Under the pieces are notes generated by a model that searched no databases, was not told the DNA's origin, and saw only the letters and a list, made by a program, of their open reading frames with translations. DNA of 64,000 nucleotides from Reichenbachiella faecimaris (GTDB taxonomy: Bacteria; Bacteroidota; Bacteroidia; Cytophagales; Cyclobacteriaceae), in assembly GCF_900176375.1 (NCBI RefSeq), contig NZ_FWYF01000002.1, positions 160,161 to 224,160 of the forward strand, in the 5' to 3' direction. This document shows, one piece after another, positions 25,436 to 35,469 of the stretch. Positions within the stretch are counted from its first letter, which is position 1. Each line of letters opens with the position of its first letter. The translations under genes and the position numbers were made by a program.

Positions 25436-25948
25436 TCACTTATGAGTAAGCCGTGCCTTCAATACATAATTGATGTCTTCTCCCATCATATCTGGCACCA
25501 CAAGATTTCCCTCCGTTTCGAAGTGTCCTTCGATTGCATACTGATGATCTTCTGCTCGACCATATATGAAATACCCTGATATGATTGCTTCTTGAATTTT
25601 AATTTCTGCCATTGCTATAAATTGATTTTCGCCTACCTGGGAGCCTTGATAGGCACGCATCACAATTACCTGATCCTGATACTCATCCAAATTGAGGTAG
25701 ACTCGTCTCTTTACCTCAAAAATCGGCAACACATGCGCCGTAAATTCGAGTGCCTCTAAATTTCCACCTGGCAATTTGAAGTCTACAAAATGCCACTGTG
25801 TGAACACCATCAACGCGTCGTTTTTTCTATTGAGCGTAAGCTCACCTGAAGGGTCAGAAAGACCAAAACACGAAAGAGAAATCAAAAGCAGACCCACTGC
25901 AAGTATTCCAGTGGTACTGGCACGTACAGATTTTAGTGAGATTTTCAT
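25436..25948 (-). CDS. Exported protein of unknown function
   Basis: The product has 170 residues with an N-terminal basic stretch and hydrophobic segment (about 13-27). The segment ends in LLISLSCFG, which could be a lipobox (Cys27) or a normal signal peptide. The mature part is beta-rich (FKLPGGNLEALEFTAHVLPIF, EAIISGYFIYGRAEDHQYAIEGHFETEGN) and may form a small beta-barrel or sandwich. It is not a family I recognise. It sits alone, 81 bases downstream of murF-alr on the same strand and after 276 bases of AT-rich non-coding DNA on its other side. Confidence 0.65.
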   Translation of the reverse strand: MKISLKSVRASTTGILAVGLLLISLSCFGLSDPSGELTLNRKNDALMVFTQWHFVDFKLPGGNLEALEFTAHVLPIFEVKRRVYLNLDEYQDQVIVMRAYQGSQVGENQFIAMAEIKIQEAIISGYFIYGRAEDHQYAIEGHFETEGNLVVPDMMGEDINYVLKARLTHK

Positions 25949-26029
25949 TGCAGATGGTTTTTAATCTACTGCAAGGTATGGCCTCCTCCAAATGGCTTCA
26001 ATCCGTATTTTCACGCACTAAAAAGTGCA

Positions 26030-28438
26030 TCATTCACTTAAGAAGACTCTTTTCACTCTTTGGCTGACATTCGTCAATATTTCGTAAGGAATGGTCTTAA
26101 TCCACTCGGCCAATTCACTGATATTGGGTTTTTCGCCAAAAACAACCACTTCATCACCTGATTTGACGGGTACATCAGTCACATCTACCATAGTCATATC
26201 CATGCAGATATTACCTATGGTAGGTACGAGCTGGTCATTGACCAACATTTGGCCTGTACCATTACCAAAAGCTCGTAAATAACCATCTGCATAGCCAATG
26301 GGTATTATGGCAATCGTCGTGTCCTTTTTTGCAAACCCACTGCGCCCATAGCCTATAGATTCACCAGCTGCTATCTTTTTAACTTGAGAAACACTACATT
26401 TCAAAGCGCTCACTATCTTCAATTTTCCTTGCTCTGTTTGGGTAGGGTCAAAACCATGAAGGCCAATGCCCAATCTGACCATATCAAAATGCAATTCAGG
26501 ATAATTGACTATCCCTCCTGTATTTACTATATGACGCATGGGTTTATACCATAGACTTTCCATGATAGTAGTACTCATTCTTTCGAATCGCTCTCCCTGT
26601 TGCTTCGTATAATCGGCATGTCTTGGGTCTTCACTCCCTGCCAAATGACTGAATATGCTTTTTACCTTCAACTGTTTATTGAGCTTGAGCTGCTCAATCA
26701 GACGTTGCAGATTACTTTCCGTAAATCCCAGGCGATTCATTCCTGTTTCGAGCTTGATATGAATGGCAGGTAGATCCTGCATACTTTCATAATAGTCGAG
26801 AAAATCTATCAGCTGATCTAAACTATAAATCTCAGGTTCCAAGTTGTATTCCTTCAACAGCCTAAAAGAAGCAGGAGACACATTCATGATCATAATAGGT
26901 ATGTGTATACCGTTTTTCCTCAATTCAACAGCCTCATCTGCATAGGCCACACCCAAATAGTCCACCTTATGAAACTGAAGCAAGTTGGCTATCTCAAAAT
27001 TACCTCCACCATAAGCCAGTGCTTTGACCATGACCATGATTTTGGTTTCGGGTGCTAATTTACTTCTGTAGTAATTTAGATTGTGGATGAGATTTTCCAG
27101 ATTCACCTCCAAAATAGTACCATGCGCTTTTTGTTCCAGGCTATTTACGATGAGCTCAAATTCAAAATCTCTGGCGCCTTTTACAAGGACGATTTCATCG
27201 TTAGGTGCGTAACCTGATTCCAGTAGATCCTGGGTCGAACTATAAAACTTAGCAGGAATATGAAAACAAGCACGAGATTGATTGATTTCATTACCAACAC
27301 CTATAAATTTTTGAATATTGTTCTTTTGAAGCAATTCATTGACACGCTGATAAAGTGCATCACTCGATAATCCCGTTTGGTACAAATCAGAAAGAATAAC
27401 TGTTTTTTTTGATCGTTGATTTTGTCTACCTAAAAAATCAAGTGCCACCTCCAAACCATACAAATCATTATTGTAGGTATCATCAATTACGTAGGATCTA
27501 TTAATGGCTTGCTTCATTTCAAGCCTCATTTTTACTGACGAAAGTCTATTCAACCTCAGTTGAATAAATTCCTGATCATATCCAAGTACAACCAGCATGG
27601 CCGTGCAATGCATAATGTTTTCCACAGAAGCAGGGTCGTCATACTTCAGGAAAAAACTCAATTCTTTTTCTTGAACATCCAACACATACTTCTTCCCTTT
27701 TTGCTCTTTGATTTTCCATGGGATGAGTTGGGTAGTTTGAGAAACGGTCTTTGTCAAAGCTTGCTTCAGGGTATCATGACTCGCACAGTAAATTACCTTT
27801 TGGGCATGAACAAACAGCTTTGCCTTTTCCATAGCCTTTTCGGATAAATCTTTAAATCCTGCATTGTGTGCTTCACCAATATTGGTAAAGATGCCGAGGG
27901 TTGGGCCAATCACTCGCTCCAAACGCTCCATCTCTCCCACTTCTGAAATTCCTGCTTCAAAAATTCCCAGATTGTGGTGATGGCCCATCGCCCAGACAGA
28001 CAAAGGGACACCTAATTGAGAATTGTAGCTCTTTGGGCTTTTCACGATATCGAACTGATCATCCAGCATTTGGGCCAACCACTCTTTTACAATAGTTTTT
28101 CCATTGCTACCCGTGATGCCAATGACCGGATAGTTGAATTCACTGCGTTGTGATTTCGCCATTCCTTGCATGGCGGCTATCGCGTCTTTTACCAAAAAAT
28201 AGGAAGCATCTGCCTTCATTTTGACTTCCCGCTCAATGACGAATAGCCGAACGCCCTTTTCGTAAGCATCATTGATGAATTGATGCCCATCATGGTTTTG
28301 ACCTGAAATAGCGAAAAATACCACACCTGATTGAATCGCAATTTGTCGCGAATCAAAAGCCAAGCCGCGCACAGTAATATCCAATGGCAGTTGTATCATT
28401 TCTCCCTGAGAGCTTTTGCTCAATTCGCTGAATTTCAT
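26030..28438 (-). CDS. murF-alr: Bifunctional MurF ligase / alanine racemase
   Basis: The protein has 802 residues from ATG 28438 (a GTG at 28483 would add 15 residues and is possible). Residues about 1-430 form MurF, which adds D-Ala-D-Ala to the UDP-MurNAc tripeptide; the ATP loop is GITGSNGKTIVK. Residues about 440-802 form a PLP-dependent alanine racemase (MVKALAYGGG with the PLP Lys, the IGYGRSG segment, IIPIGYADGY and the NICMDMTMVDVTD block). The fusion links D-alanine supply and use in cell-wall synthesis and is known from Bacteroidota. The MurF half lacks some of the residues of stand-alone enzymes near its end, but I cannot judge whether it is active. Confidence 0.93.
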   Translation of the reverse strand: MKFSELSKSSQGEMIQLPLDITVRGLAFDSRQIAIQSGVVFFAISGQNHDGHQFINDAYEKGVRLFVIEREVKMKADASYFLVKDAIAAMQGMAKSQRSEFNYPVIGITGSNGKTIVKEWLAQMLDDQFDIVKSPKSYNSQLGVPLSVWAMGHHHNLGIFEAGISEVGEMERLERVIGPTLGIFTNIGEAHNAGFKDLSEKAMEKAKLFVHAQKVIYCASHDTLKQALTKTVSQTTQLIPWKIKEQKGKKYVLDVQEKELSFFLKYDDPASVENIMHCTAMLVVLGYDQEFIQLRLNRLSSVKMRLEMKQAINRSYVIDDTYNNDLYGLEVALDFLGRQNQRSKKTVILSDLYQTGLSSDALYQRVNELLQKNNIQKFIGVGNEINQSRACFHIPAKFYSSTQDLLESGYAPNDEIVLVKGARDFEFELIVNSLEQKAHGTILEVNLENLIHNLNYYRSKLAPETKIMVMVKALAYGGGNFEIANLLQFHKVDYLGVAYADEAVELRKNGIHIPIMIMNVSPASFRLLKEYNLEPEIYSLDQLIDFLDYYESMQDLPAIHIKLETGMNRLGFTESNLQRLIEQLKLNKQLKVKSIFSHLAGSEDPRHADYTKQQGERFERMSTTIMESLWYKPMRHIVNTGGIVNYPELHFDMVRLGIGLHGFDPTQTEQGKLKIVSALKCSVSQVKKIAAGESIGYGRSGFAKKDTTIAIIPIGYADGYLRAFGNGTGQMLVNDQLVPTIGNICMDMTMVDVTDVPVKSGDEVVVFGEKPNISELAEWIKTIPYEILTNVSQRVKRVFLSE

Positions 28439-28633
28439 AAATATGCTGACTTTATGTGGTAAATACTGCTCTGATGAGTTCACCCGATCAAATTCTAAAT
28501 TACATACATTATTTTACAAAATTGGTATCGGTTTTTTTCATCCTATTCTCTTTTCAGTTATCTCATTTCGCTTAACTTGCAAAGTTTAGTCCAGTAAGAA
28601 TTATAGCAAGATTGACCTCTTGCATTCGTCCAT

Positions 28634-31561
28634 ATGAAAGTATCACCAAGTCAGTCTTTTCAAATTATATATACACTTTTTGAACACCAATATCTCGGCT
28701 ATCTGTTCGAGTCTTTTGTGATTCAATTAGACAGCGAAGGCCGATTGACCTTTTCGCATCAGAATATCTCGGCCAAAAATGCCAAGGAATTTGACAAAGG
28801 CTTGGACGAGAATGACTATGAGCTCATTAAGCTGATGGACTCTATGCAACCCGACGTGGTGGCTAAAAAATATGACAGAAAAAAATCCAAGCCAGACGAC
28901 TTCTTTTTGAAATGTTTTGACGAACAAATTGGGGATCAGCACGCACAGCAAGAAATCAAAAACTACGTAGAGCGAAGACGAGCTAAGATCATGCCCTTGA
29001 TGCATGGCAAGCGACTCTTCGAAATGGGTAATGATGGTGAGCCCGCATGGAAAGAGATAGAAGTATTGAATGAAAAAGCCAGTGTTCTTTTTCATTTTAG
29101 AAGAAATGAAGAAAACACGCACTATTTTCCCACCATCAAATATAATGATGAGAAGATAGAATTTCAATACAAAGGAGCTTACATTCTTTGTAACGACCCA
29201 GCTTATATTGTCATCGAAAACAAGCTCTATAGCTTCCAAAAAAATGTAGATGCCAATAAAATTAAGCCGTTTCTCAACAAGAAATTCATTGCAATTCCAA
29301 GAAAAATTGAGGATAACTATTACAACAAATTTGTCGCCCCATTAGTGGCTTCTTTTGATGTATATGCGAAAGGATTTGACATCAAAACCGAAACGGCCGA
29401 AATAAAGCCTATGCTTTATTTCTCAGAATTAGCTTCTAATGGCAACGCTATGGAATTGTTCGATTCCAATGGCAATAGAGCAGTTGACTCGGAATCTAAA
29501 ATCTTGTTTGAATTGAAGTTCAACTATGGCAATCACCACTATAGTGCCGAGCATCTAAAAGAAGTAAGTGTGCACGTAGAAAAGGAAGATGACCAATATA
29601 CCTTTCATCGCATCAAGCGAAATCTTGACAAGGAAAAGAAATTTGTATCCTTCTTAGGAGAAACTGGCCTGTTGCTAAAACACGCCAGGTCTACCATGGA
29701 AACGGCCAAGGCTTTTTCTTGGATTCAAAACACCAAAAAACTACTTGAAGATTCTGGCATTACCTTAAAACAAAACGGAAAAGGCGAGAAAAAATACTTT
29801 CTGGGCAAGTCAGAAATGACCGTTCAAATCAAGGAAAATATCGACTGGTTTGACGTTCATGCAGTTATCAAATTTGGTGAGTTTGAAATTCCATTTCATA
29901 TCATCAGGAACTATATCCTGAAGAAAAAACATGAAATAGAGTTGCCCAATGGAGAGATTGCTGTGATTCCAGAAGAATGGTTTACTCAATACTCAGAATT
30001 AATGGCTTTTGCAGACGTAGGGGAAGAAGAATCTCTTCAATTGCAAAAACATCATATTTCGCTAGTCAAAGATTTGGACGAGTCCAATTTAGCTCATCTG
30101 CAATTGACCAATAAACTTGAAAGGCTCAGAGATTTTGACGCCATTGAGGATTACGAACTCCCTGTTGGGTTCAAAGGTGAGCTCAGGGCTTATCAACGTG
30201 CTGGATTCAACTGGATGCGATTTTTGAATGAATACAGGTTAGGTGGCTGTCTGGCAGATGATATGGGTCTTGGTAAGACTGTACAGACTCTAGCGCTACT
30301 TCAGTCCGTACATCAGGGCAACGACAATGGAACCAGTCTTTTAGTCATGCCTACTTCATTGATCTACAACTGGGAGAAAGAAGCTGAGAAATTTACGCCA
30401 GAGCTAAAAATACTAAACTATACTGGCGTCAAAAGAGTCAAAGACCCTAAGCGATTTGCGACATACGATCTGGTCATTACTTCTTATGGGCTGATCAGGC
30501 AAGACATAGACTTATTAGCTGATTTTCATTTCAACTATATCATTCTAGATGAATCTCAAGTTATTAAAAACCCAGATTCAATTATTTCTAAATGTGTAAG
30601 AGATCTAAACTCATCTTATAAGCTCATACTGACAGGCACACCTATTGAAAACACAACCATGGATCTTTGGTCTCAAATGACCTTCTTGAATCCTGGCCTA
30701 TTGGGAGGAAAGTCTTTCTTTAGAAATCAGTTTCAGCTGCCGATTGAAAAGAAAAACGACGAAGAAAAAACCAAAAAACTCTATACGATTATCAAGCCCT
30801 TCCTCCTCAGGAGACATAAGTCACAAGTAGCTACAGACCTTCCTGAGAAAATTGAAAATGTACGCTATTGCACCATGTCCGAAGCGCAAGAGGAAGCTTA
30901 TGAAAAAGTAAAATCCGCCTATCGAGACAAGATCATGGAGGAGATAGAAGCAGGTGGTATTGGCAAATCGCAATTCATGATATTGCAGGGATTGACTAAA
31001 CTTCGTCAGATAGCTAATCACCCCTCTCTCGCGGACGAAGATTATAAAGAGGATTCAGGCAAGCTGGAAGACATCAGCTATATGCTAGAGAACGCCATCA
31101 ATAAGAATCATAAAATTCTTGTGTTCTCTCAGTTTGTAAAGCATTTGAAAATCGTTTCAAAATACTTGGAGGAACATAATATAAAATACTCCTATCTGGA
31201 CGGCAGTACTAAAGACCGACAGAAAGAAGTAGAAAATTTTCAAAATGATGAGCGTATAAAAGTGTTTTTGATTTCACTCAAAGCTGGTGGTTTAGGGCTC
31301 AATCTGACTGAAGCTGAATATGTCTTCTTATTGGATCCATGGTGGAATCCAGCAATAGAAGCACAGGCTATAGACAGAGCGCATAGAATTGGTCAGAAGA
31401 ACAAGGTCTTCACCTACCGATTCATCACCAAAAACACAGTAGAAGAAAAAATTCTACAGCTTCAGCAAAGCAAGCAAAAATTGGCAGACGACTTAATTAC
31501 TACAGAAGAAAGTTTTGTGAAAACATTGACAAAGGCTGACATAGCTGGCCTCCTAGATTAG
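28634..31561 (+). CDS. SNF2-family helicase-like ATPase
   Basis: The product has 975 residues. An N-terminal half (about 1-510) of family-specific sequence precedes the SNF2 engine: Walker A LADDMGLGKT, motif II DESQVIKN, motif III LTGTPIEN, then LVFSQF, motif V LKAGGLGLNLTEA and motif VI DRAHRIGQ. Such proteins translocate on double-stranded DNA to displace proteins or RNA polymerase, like RapA. Motif II reads DESQ in place of the common DEAQ. The last base of its TAG overlaps the stop of the convergent gene (4-base overlap, 31558-31561). It is monocistronic. Confidence 0.93.
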   Translation: MKVSPSQSFQIIYTLFEHQYLGYLFESFVIQLDSEGRLTFSHQNISAKNAKEFDKGLDENDYELIKLMDSMQPDVVAKKYDRKKSKPDDFFLKCFDEQIGDQHAQQEIKNYVERRRAKIMPLMHGKRLFEMGNDGEPAWKEIEVLNEKASVLFHFRRNEENTHYFPTIKYNDEKIEFQYKGAYILCNDPAYIVIENKLYSFQKNVDANKIKPFLNKKFIAIPRKIEDNYYNKFVAPLVASFDVYAKGFDIKTETAEIKPMLYFSELASNGNAMELFDSNGNRAVDSESKILFELKFNYGNHHYSAEHLKEVSVHVEKEDDQYTFHRIKRNLDKEKKFVSFLGETGLLLKHARSTMETAKAFSWIQNTKKLLEDSGITLKQNGKGEKKYFLGKSEMTVQIKENIDWFDVHAVIKFGEFEIPFHIIRNYILKKKHEIELPNGEIAVIPEEWFTQYSELMAFADVGEEESLQLQKHHISLVKDLDESNLAHLQLTNKLERLRDFDAIEDYELPVGFKGELRAYQRAGFNWMRFLNEYRLGGCLADDMGLGKTVQTLALLQSVHQGNDNGTSLLVMPTSLIYNWEKEAEKFTPELKILNYTGVKRVKDPKRFATYDLVITSYGLIRQDIDLLADFHFNYIILDESQVIKNPDSIISKCVRDLNSSYKLILTGTPIENTTMDLWSQMTFLNPGLLGGKSFFRNQFQLPIEKKNDEEKTKKLYTIIKPFLLRRHKSQVATDLPEKIENVRYCTMSEAQEEAYEKVKSAYRDKIMEEIEAGGIGKSQFMILQGLTKLRQIANHPSLADEDYKEDSGKLEDISYMLENAINKNHKILVFSQFVKHLKIVSKYLEEHNIKYSYLDGSTKDRQKEVENFQNDERIKVFLISLKAGGLGLNLTEAEYVFLLDPWWNPAIEAQAIDRAHRIGQKNKVFTYRFITKNTVEEKILQLQQSKQKLADDLITTEESFVKTLTKADIAGLLD

Positions 31562-32343
31562 TCCTCAAATGCAGCTGAGAACATATAAGAACTAGCGTTC
31601 TTTATCCGCTGACTTGGATAGATGCCTTGAGCAATAATGATCATCTTATAGGCCTGTCGATAATCATTGTTATTGAATTGTTTAAGCGCCTGATTGTAAT
31701 AATGTAATCCTGCCAATTGACGCATGTCAACAATATTATTGATGTACTCAGGGCCTTGCATGGCTGCTTCATTACTTGCCAAACCAGTCATTCCCAACTC
31801 TGTGTTGATTCTAATAGATTCTTGATCAACAAAAGCCGTCCTTTCGGCAATCTCTTGAGCATCCCAGGCAAATCCAGCCAAAGCATCTGTAGATTCAAAT
31901 AAATATTTCTTCCCACCTGATTTGGCCATCAAATACACATGATAATCTGTTTCGTGCACTTCATAATCAAAGCCTAACTCATCCAGAATCAAGGCATACA
32001 AAGCTGTACCTGTTACACAGTCGTATTTTTTTTCTTTCTTGAAGATTTCACTGAAAGTAACATACTGCTCATATTCTCCAAGCATCTTTCGATGAACTGT
32101 GTAAAACACATATTTTAGGAATAAAGCATCAGATTTTGAACTTGCTTGTCTTTCTCTCAACTTATCTACAAGTACAGCATAACTTTCTTCATAAGCCAAA
32201 ACTTGATCTGCCGACAGATCGTCGAACTCAGATCTGATAAACAGTCCCAGTTTTGTGTCACTGGACAAATACTTCTCCCCCGTAGCTTGCGATGTGGTCG
32301 CATGCAGAGTCAAAAGTGCCAATCCAATGAGTATTTTTTTCAT
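31558..32343 (-). CDS. Exported transglutaminase-like protein
   Basis: The product has 261 residues with a signal peptide (about 1-20, ending in TSQA). A Cys-His-Asp set in the order of the transglutaminase/papain-like fold is visible: YDCVTGTALYALILDELG (Cys near 109), TDYHVYLMAK (His near 129) and FESTD (Asp near 145). The C-terminal half is helical with Asn/Tyr/Gln-rich repeats that could be TPR-like (HYYNQALKQFNNNDYRQAYKMI). It is probably a periplasmic or surface protein. Substrate and role are unknown. It is convergent with the SNF2 gene. Confidence 0.75.
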   Translation of the reverse strand: MKKILIGLALLTLHATTSQATGEKYLSSDTKLGLFIRSEFDDLSADQVLAYEESYAVLVDKLRERQASSKSDALFLKYVFYTVHRKMLGEYEQYVTFSEIFKKEKKYDCVTGTALYALILDELGFDYEVHETDYHVYLMAKSGGKKYLFESTDALAGFAWDAQEIAERTAFVDQESIRINTELGMTGLASNEAAMQGPEYINNIVDMRQLAGLHYYNQALKQFNNNDYRQAYKMIIIAQGIYPSQRIKNASSYMFSAAFED

Positions 32344-32553
32344 ACTGGTTAATTGATTTTCTTAATGTTACTTCAATGTTACCTAATTGTTAACAAATAT
32401 ACTAACCAAAATTGAGCCCTCGTTGCCAAGCGGGCACTTTTCGATGAAAAATCATGTTTTTACCTATAAAAATCTGTGGTCTTGCCCCAAATGAAAGTCC
32501 TTTTTGGCCTGCCTTCATTATCTTTCTAGGCTTTTATTAAACAAACATTCCCT

Positions 32554-33963
32554 ATGGCAAACCAGTTTCAATCTCAATTCGACAAACAAAAAGTAAAGAG
32601 TTTAACGCTTCGAACCGAATCTATTACATGCCGACGACAAAGGCTGAAATCACTTAAAACCTGGATTCTAAACAACAAGGATAAAATTCGAAAGGCTCTG
32701 CACGCAGACTTAAGAAAATCAGAAACTGAGACAGATATCACAGAAATATTTACAGTCACAACGGAAATTAATGACGCACTCAGCCATCTGCATCAATGGG
32801 CCAGACCACAGCACGTTTCTCCTGGCATGACATATCTAGGGACATCAGCCAGAATAAAACCAGAGCCCAAAGGGGTCTGTCTGATTATCGCACCTTGGAA
32901 CTTCCCATTCAACTTGATTGGCAGTCCGTTGGCTTCATGCTTGGCAGCTGGAAATACTGCTATTTTAAAGCCATCAGAGCATACACCAGCAACCTCTAAG
33001 CTCATTAAGGAAATGGTGGAAGATGTGTTTGAGCCGGAATTAGTAACTGTAATAGAAGGTGCTGTTCCTGAAACTACAGCCTTACTAGAGTTGCCTTTTG
33101 ATCACATTTTTTTCACTGGCAGCACGAATGTGGGTAAAATAGTGATGGGAGCCGCAGCCAAAAACCTCAGTTCCGTTACATTGGAACTAGGCGGCAAGTC
33201 TCCTGTAATCATAGATGAAACCGCCAGTGCTGATGATGCCGCTCGCAAAATAGTCTGGGGAAGATTCAATAATAATGGCCAAACCTGCATTGCTCCTGAT
33301 TATATTTTCATTAGCGATATTGTAAAAGACAAATTTGTCGCATCCGCCAAAAAATACGTTTCGCAGCTATTCGATAGCAATAATGAAGGAATGGCCCATA
33401 CAAAAGACTACTCCAGGCTAGTCAATGCGAATCATGCCAGTAGGTTGGTAGATATGCTAGAAGAAGCCAAGCAATCTGGTGCTAAAATAGAATTTGGGGG
33501 TGATCACAGTACAGAGGATAGATTTATCGAGCCCACTCTCTTGTCAAACATAGACGAATCTAATCGCATCTGGCAAGAAGAGATCTTTGGACCCATCATG
33601 CCTATGAAAGTGTACGAAGACATCAATGATGTGATCCATCACATCAACAAAAATGACAAACCTCTGTCTCTATACCTCTTTACAACAAGTAGGAAAATGA
33701 AGAAGCACATTACCCAAGCAACATCAGCTGGTACCATGGTAATTAATGATGTGGTCGTGCAGTATGCCCATCCTAACTTACCCTTTGGCGGAGTCAATCA
33801 CAGTGGTATTGGCAAATCACATGGGAAATATGGATTCATGGAATTCTCAAATCAAAAATCCGTTTTGAGTCAGCGCATTGGTCTCACCAATGCCTTGCTT
33901 TTCTATCCGCCTTTCAATGGCTTCAAAAAATGGGTGGTGAGTTTTATGATTAAGTGGTTTTAA
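32554..33963 (+). CDS. Aldehyde dehydrogenase (ALDH3-like)
   Basis: The enzyme has 469 residues and oxidises aldehydes with NAD(P)+. The catalytic Cys lies in NNNGQTCIAPDY, the general-base Glu in LELGGKSPVII, and the cofactor loop in FTGSTNVGKIVM. The length (no C-terminal extension beyond a hydrophobic tail WVVSFMIKWF) and the PFGGVNHSGIG segment fit class 3-type ALDHs of bacteria, which act on medium-chain or aromatic aldehydes. The hydrophobic C-terminal end could associate with the membrane. It is convergent with the GNAT gene, two bases away. Confidence 0.92.
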   Translation: MANQFQSQFDKQKVKSLTLRTESITCRRQRLKSLKTWILNNKDKIRKALHADLRKSETETDITEIFTVTTEINDALSHLHQWARPQHVSPGMTYLGTSARIKPEPKGVCLIIAPWNFPFNLIGSPLASCLAAGNTAILKPSEHTPATSKLIKEMVEDVFEPELVTVIEGAVPETTALLELPFDHIFFTGSTNVGKIVMGAAAKNLSSVTLELGGKSPVIIDETASADDAARKIVWGRFNNNGQTCIAPDYIFISDIVKDKFVASAKKYVSQLFDSNNEGMAHTKDYSRLVNANHASRLVDMLEEAKQSGAKIEFGGDHSTEDRFIEPTLLSNIDESNRIWQEEIFGPIMPMKVYEDINDVIHHINKNDKPLSLYLFTTSRKMKKHITQATSAGTMVINDVVVQYAHPNLPFGGVNHSGIGKSHGKYGFMEFSNQKSVLSQRIGLTNALLFYPPFNGFKKWVVSFMIKWF

Positions 33964-33965
33964 AA

Positions 33966-34439
33966 TTACTCTTCTGAATTGACTGACAAGCGCATCTTCA
34001 CCATGTGCTTTTTGAAGCCTGCTTTTTCATAGGCTCGCACAGCAGGTACATTGTCTTCATAGACTTCTAGTCTGATTTCATTGACTCCTTTGGATCGACT
34101 CCAAAGTTTTAGTTCGTCTAGTATTTGTTTTATGATTCCCTTTCCTCTTTGTTTGGGATCAACAAACATGAAGCCCAGATAGGCATATTTTTCATGTCTC
34201 AGGTATTCTTTGGCACTTATTATATTGGCATAGCCAGATGCCACTACTACCCCTTCCACTTCAGCTACTATGACTTTGGCATGATCAGAGGCTATAAGTG
34301 CTTTCAGGTCATAATAATTGATGTGACCGGATTTTAAAGTTGGGTCAAATGGGCGTTCGGCTTGGATAATGCCTTGCTCAAATTCATAAAGAGTGGGTAA
34401 ATCAGCATTTGTTGCTAAGCGTAAAGTAACTGGAGTCAT
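33966..34439 (-). CDS. GNAT-family N-acetyltransferase
   Basis: The product has 157 residues. The acetyl-CoA binding motif A is seen in LGFMFVDPKQRGKGIIKQIL (the QRGKG pyrophosphate loop), followed by motif B EIRLEVYEDNVPAVRAYEKAGFKKH. Such enzymes acetylate amines, amino acids or protein N-termini; the substrate is not predictable. It stands alone, convergent with the aldehyde dehydrogenase gene. Confidence 0.88.
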   Translation of the reverse strand: MTPVTLRLATNADLPTLYEFEQGIIQAERPFDPTLKSGHINYYDLKALIASDHAKVIVAEVEGVVVASGYANIISAKEYLRHEKYAYLGFMFVDPKQRGKGIIKQILDELKLWSRSKGVNEIRLEVYEDNVPAVRAYEKAGFKKHMVKMRLSVNSEE

Positions 34440-34506
34440 TGGGTAAATTTAGTACGTCAGTAGATTACGTACAGAGACTCAAATGGATGCAGGGTCGGAA
34501 TTTTAT

Positions 34507-35334
34507 TTAATCTTCCCTTTCGTATATCAATTTTCCACGCTTATCCCATTCACGTATGATATAGGGTCTGAATTCGTCGTCAAATGGATCTTTAGAATAG
34601 ACAATCTCCCGCTTTCTGCGATTTCGAATATCATAATATTCTCGCCAAAGGCCTACTTTATTGTCAAAGTGATACTCCCCCATTGCCGCCAGATTACCAC
34701 TTTTATGAAAAGCATAATAGTTGCCTTCTTTCTCTCCAAAGTGAACAGGAATGATTTCTTCTATTTGTTTCGTCTCCTTATTGTGATAGGCCACCAAAGA
34801 CTGTTTTGGCCAGCCTTTATAATACTTTTCTTTTGACTGAAGAATATTATGCTTATTCCATGTAGACCAGCGTCCGTGCTTGGTACCCATATAGAATATA
34901 CCCTCTTCAATCACCTGATCGCCAAGCATTTTTTTGTACGGGCCATGCAGAATGCCAGCATTGTCTTTATCTATCTTTCTAGACTTGATGATTTTTCTCT
35001 TTCTGAAATCATACCAGTAGACATCTCGAACGTACGGAACAGGATCTTCATAAACCTTTAGTACTGAAAACAGTTCTGTTACCGTATTTCCTCCAAATCC
35101 CTGTCGGGTAAATGCCTTTCTGGTCTTTTTGCCATAAAACACATTCCGCTTAGGTTTTTTCTTTTTTATTTCAATGACATCCTCTGGATCCTTTGCATCC
35201 AAATCCACAGTAAGGGGCTTCTCATATTGGGTCTCAAAATCATCATCAGTATAATCCTGACCTTTTGCAAAGGAGACTTGCAATACCAGAAGCAGAAACA
35301 GAACATATTTTACAGTAGGTTGTGTCATTGTCAT
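34507..35334 (-). CDS. Exported MORN/YwqK-like repeat protein
   Basis: The product has 275 residues from ATG 35334 (ATG 35328 is equally possible). Starts further upstream would add a hydrophobic stretch that does not fit a signal peptide. The signal peptide ends at FAKGQ. The mature part contains MORN-type beta-hairpin units: HGPYKKM, EEGIFYMGTKHGRWSTW, EGNYYAFHKSGNLAAMGEYHFDNKVGLWREYYD. These resemble the repeats of YwqK-type antitoxin-like and MORN proteins, common on Bacteroidota surfaces. Function unknown. It lies downstream of htpG, beyond that gene's terminator. Confidence 0.75.
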   Translation of the reverse strand: MTMTQPTVKYVLFLLLVLQVSFAKGQDYTDDDFETQYEKPLTVDLDAKDPEDVIEIKKKKPKRNVFYGKKTRKAFTRQGFGGNTVTELFSVLKVYEDPVPYVRDVYWYDFRKRKIIKSRKIDKDNAGILHGPYKKMLGDQVIEEGIFYMGTKHGRWSTWNKHNILQSKEKYYKGWPKQSLVAYHNKETKQIEEIIPVHFGEKEGNYYAFHKSGNLAAMGEYHFDNKVGLWREYYDIRNRRKREIVYSKDPFDDEFRPYIIREWDKRGKLIYERED

Positions 35335-35422
35335 ATCGCAACGAGGATCATTTACAATCATTGCCAAATTCAAAACTAAATATATGTGGGCAATTAAAAA
35401 ACTTGCCCAGGCCACAAACAAA

Positions 35423-35452
35423 AATAGCCATGAGTTTTCACCCATGGCTATT
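35423..35452 (-). terminator. Terminator of htpG
   Basis: On the minus strand a perfect 10-bp stem (AATAGCCATG/CATGGCTATT) with a 10-base loop is followed by a T-rich stretch. It lies 18 bases after the htpG stop. Confidence 0.8.
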
Positions 35453-35469
35453 CCTTTATATCACTAAAC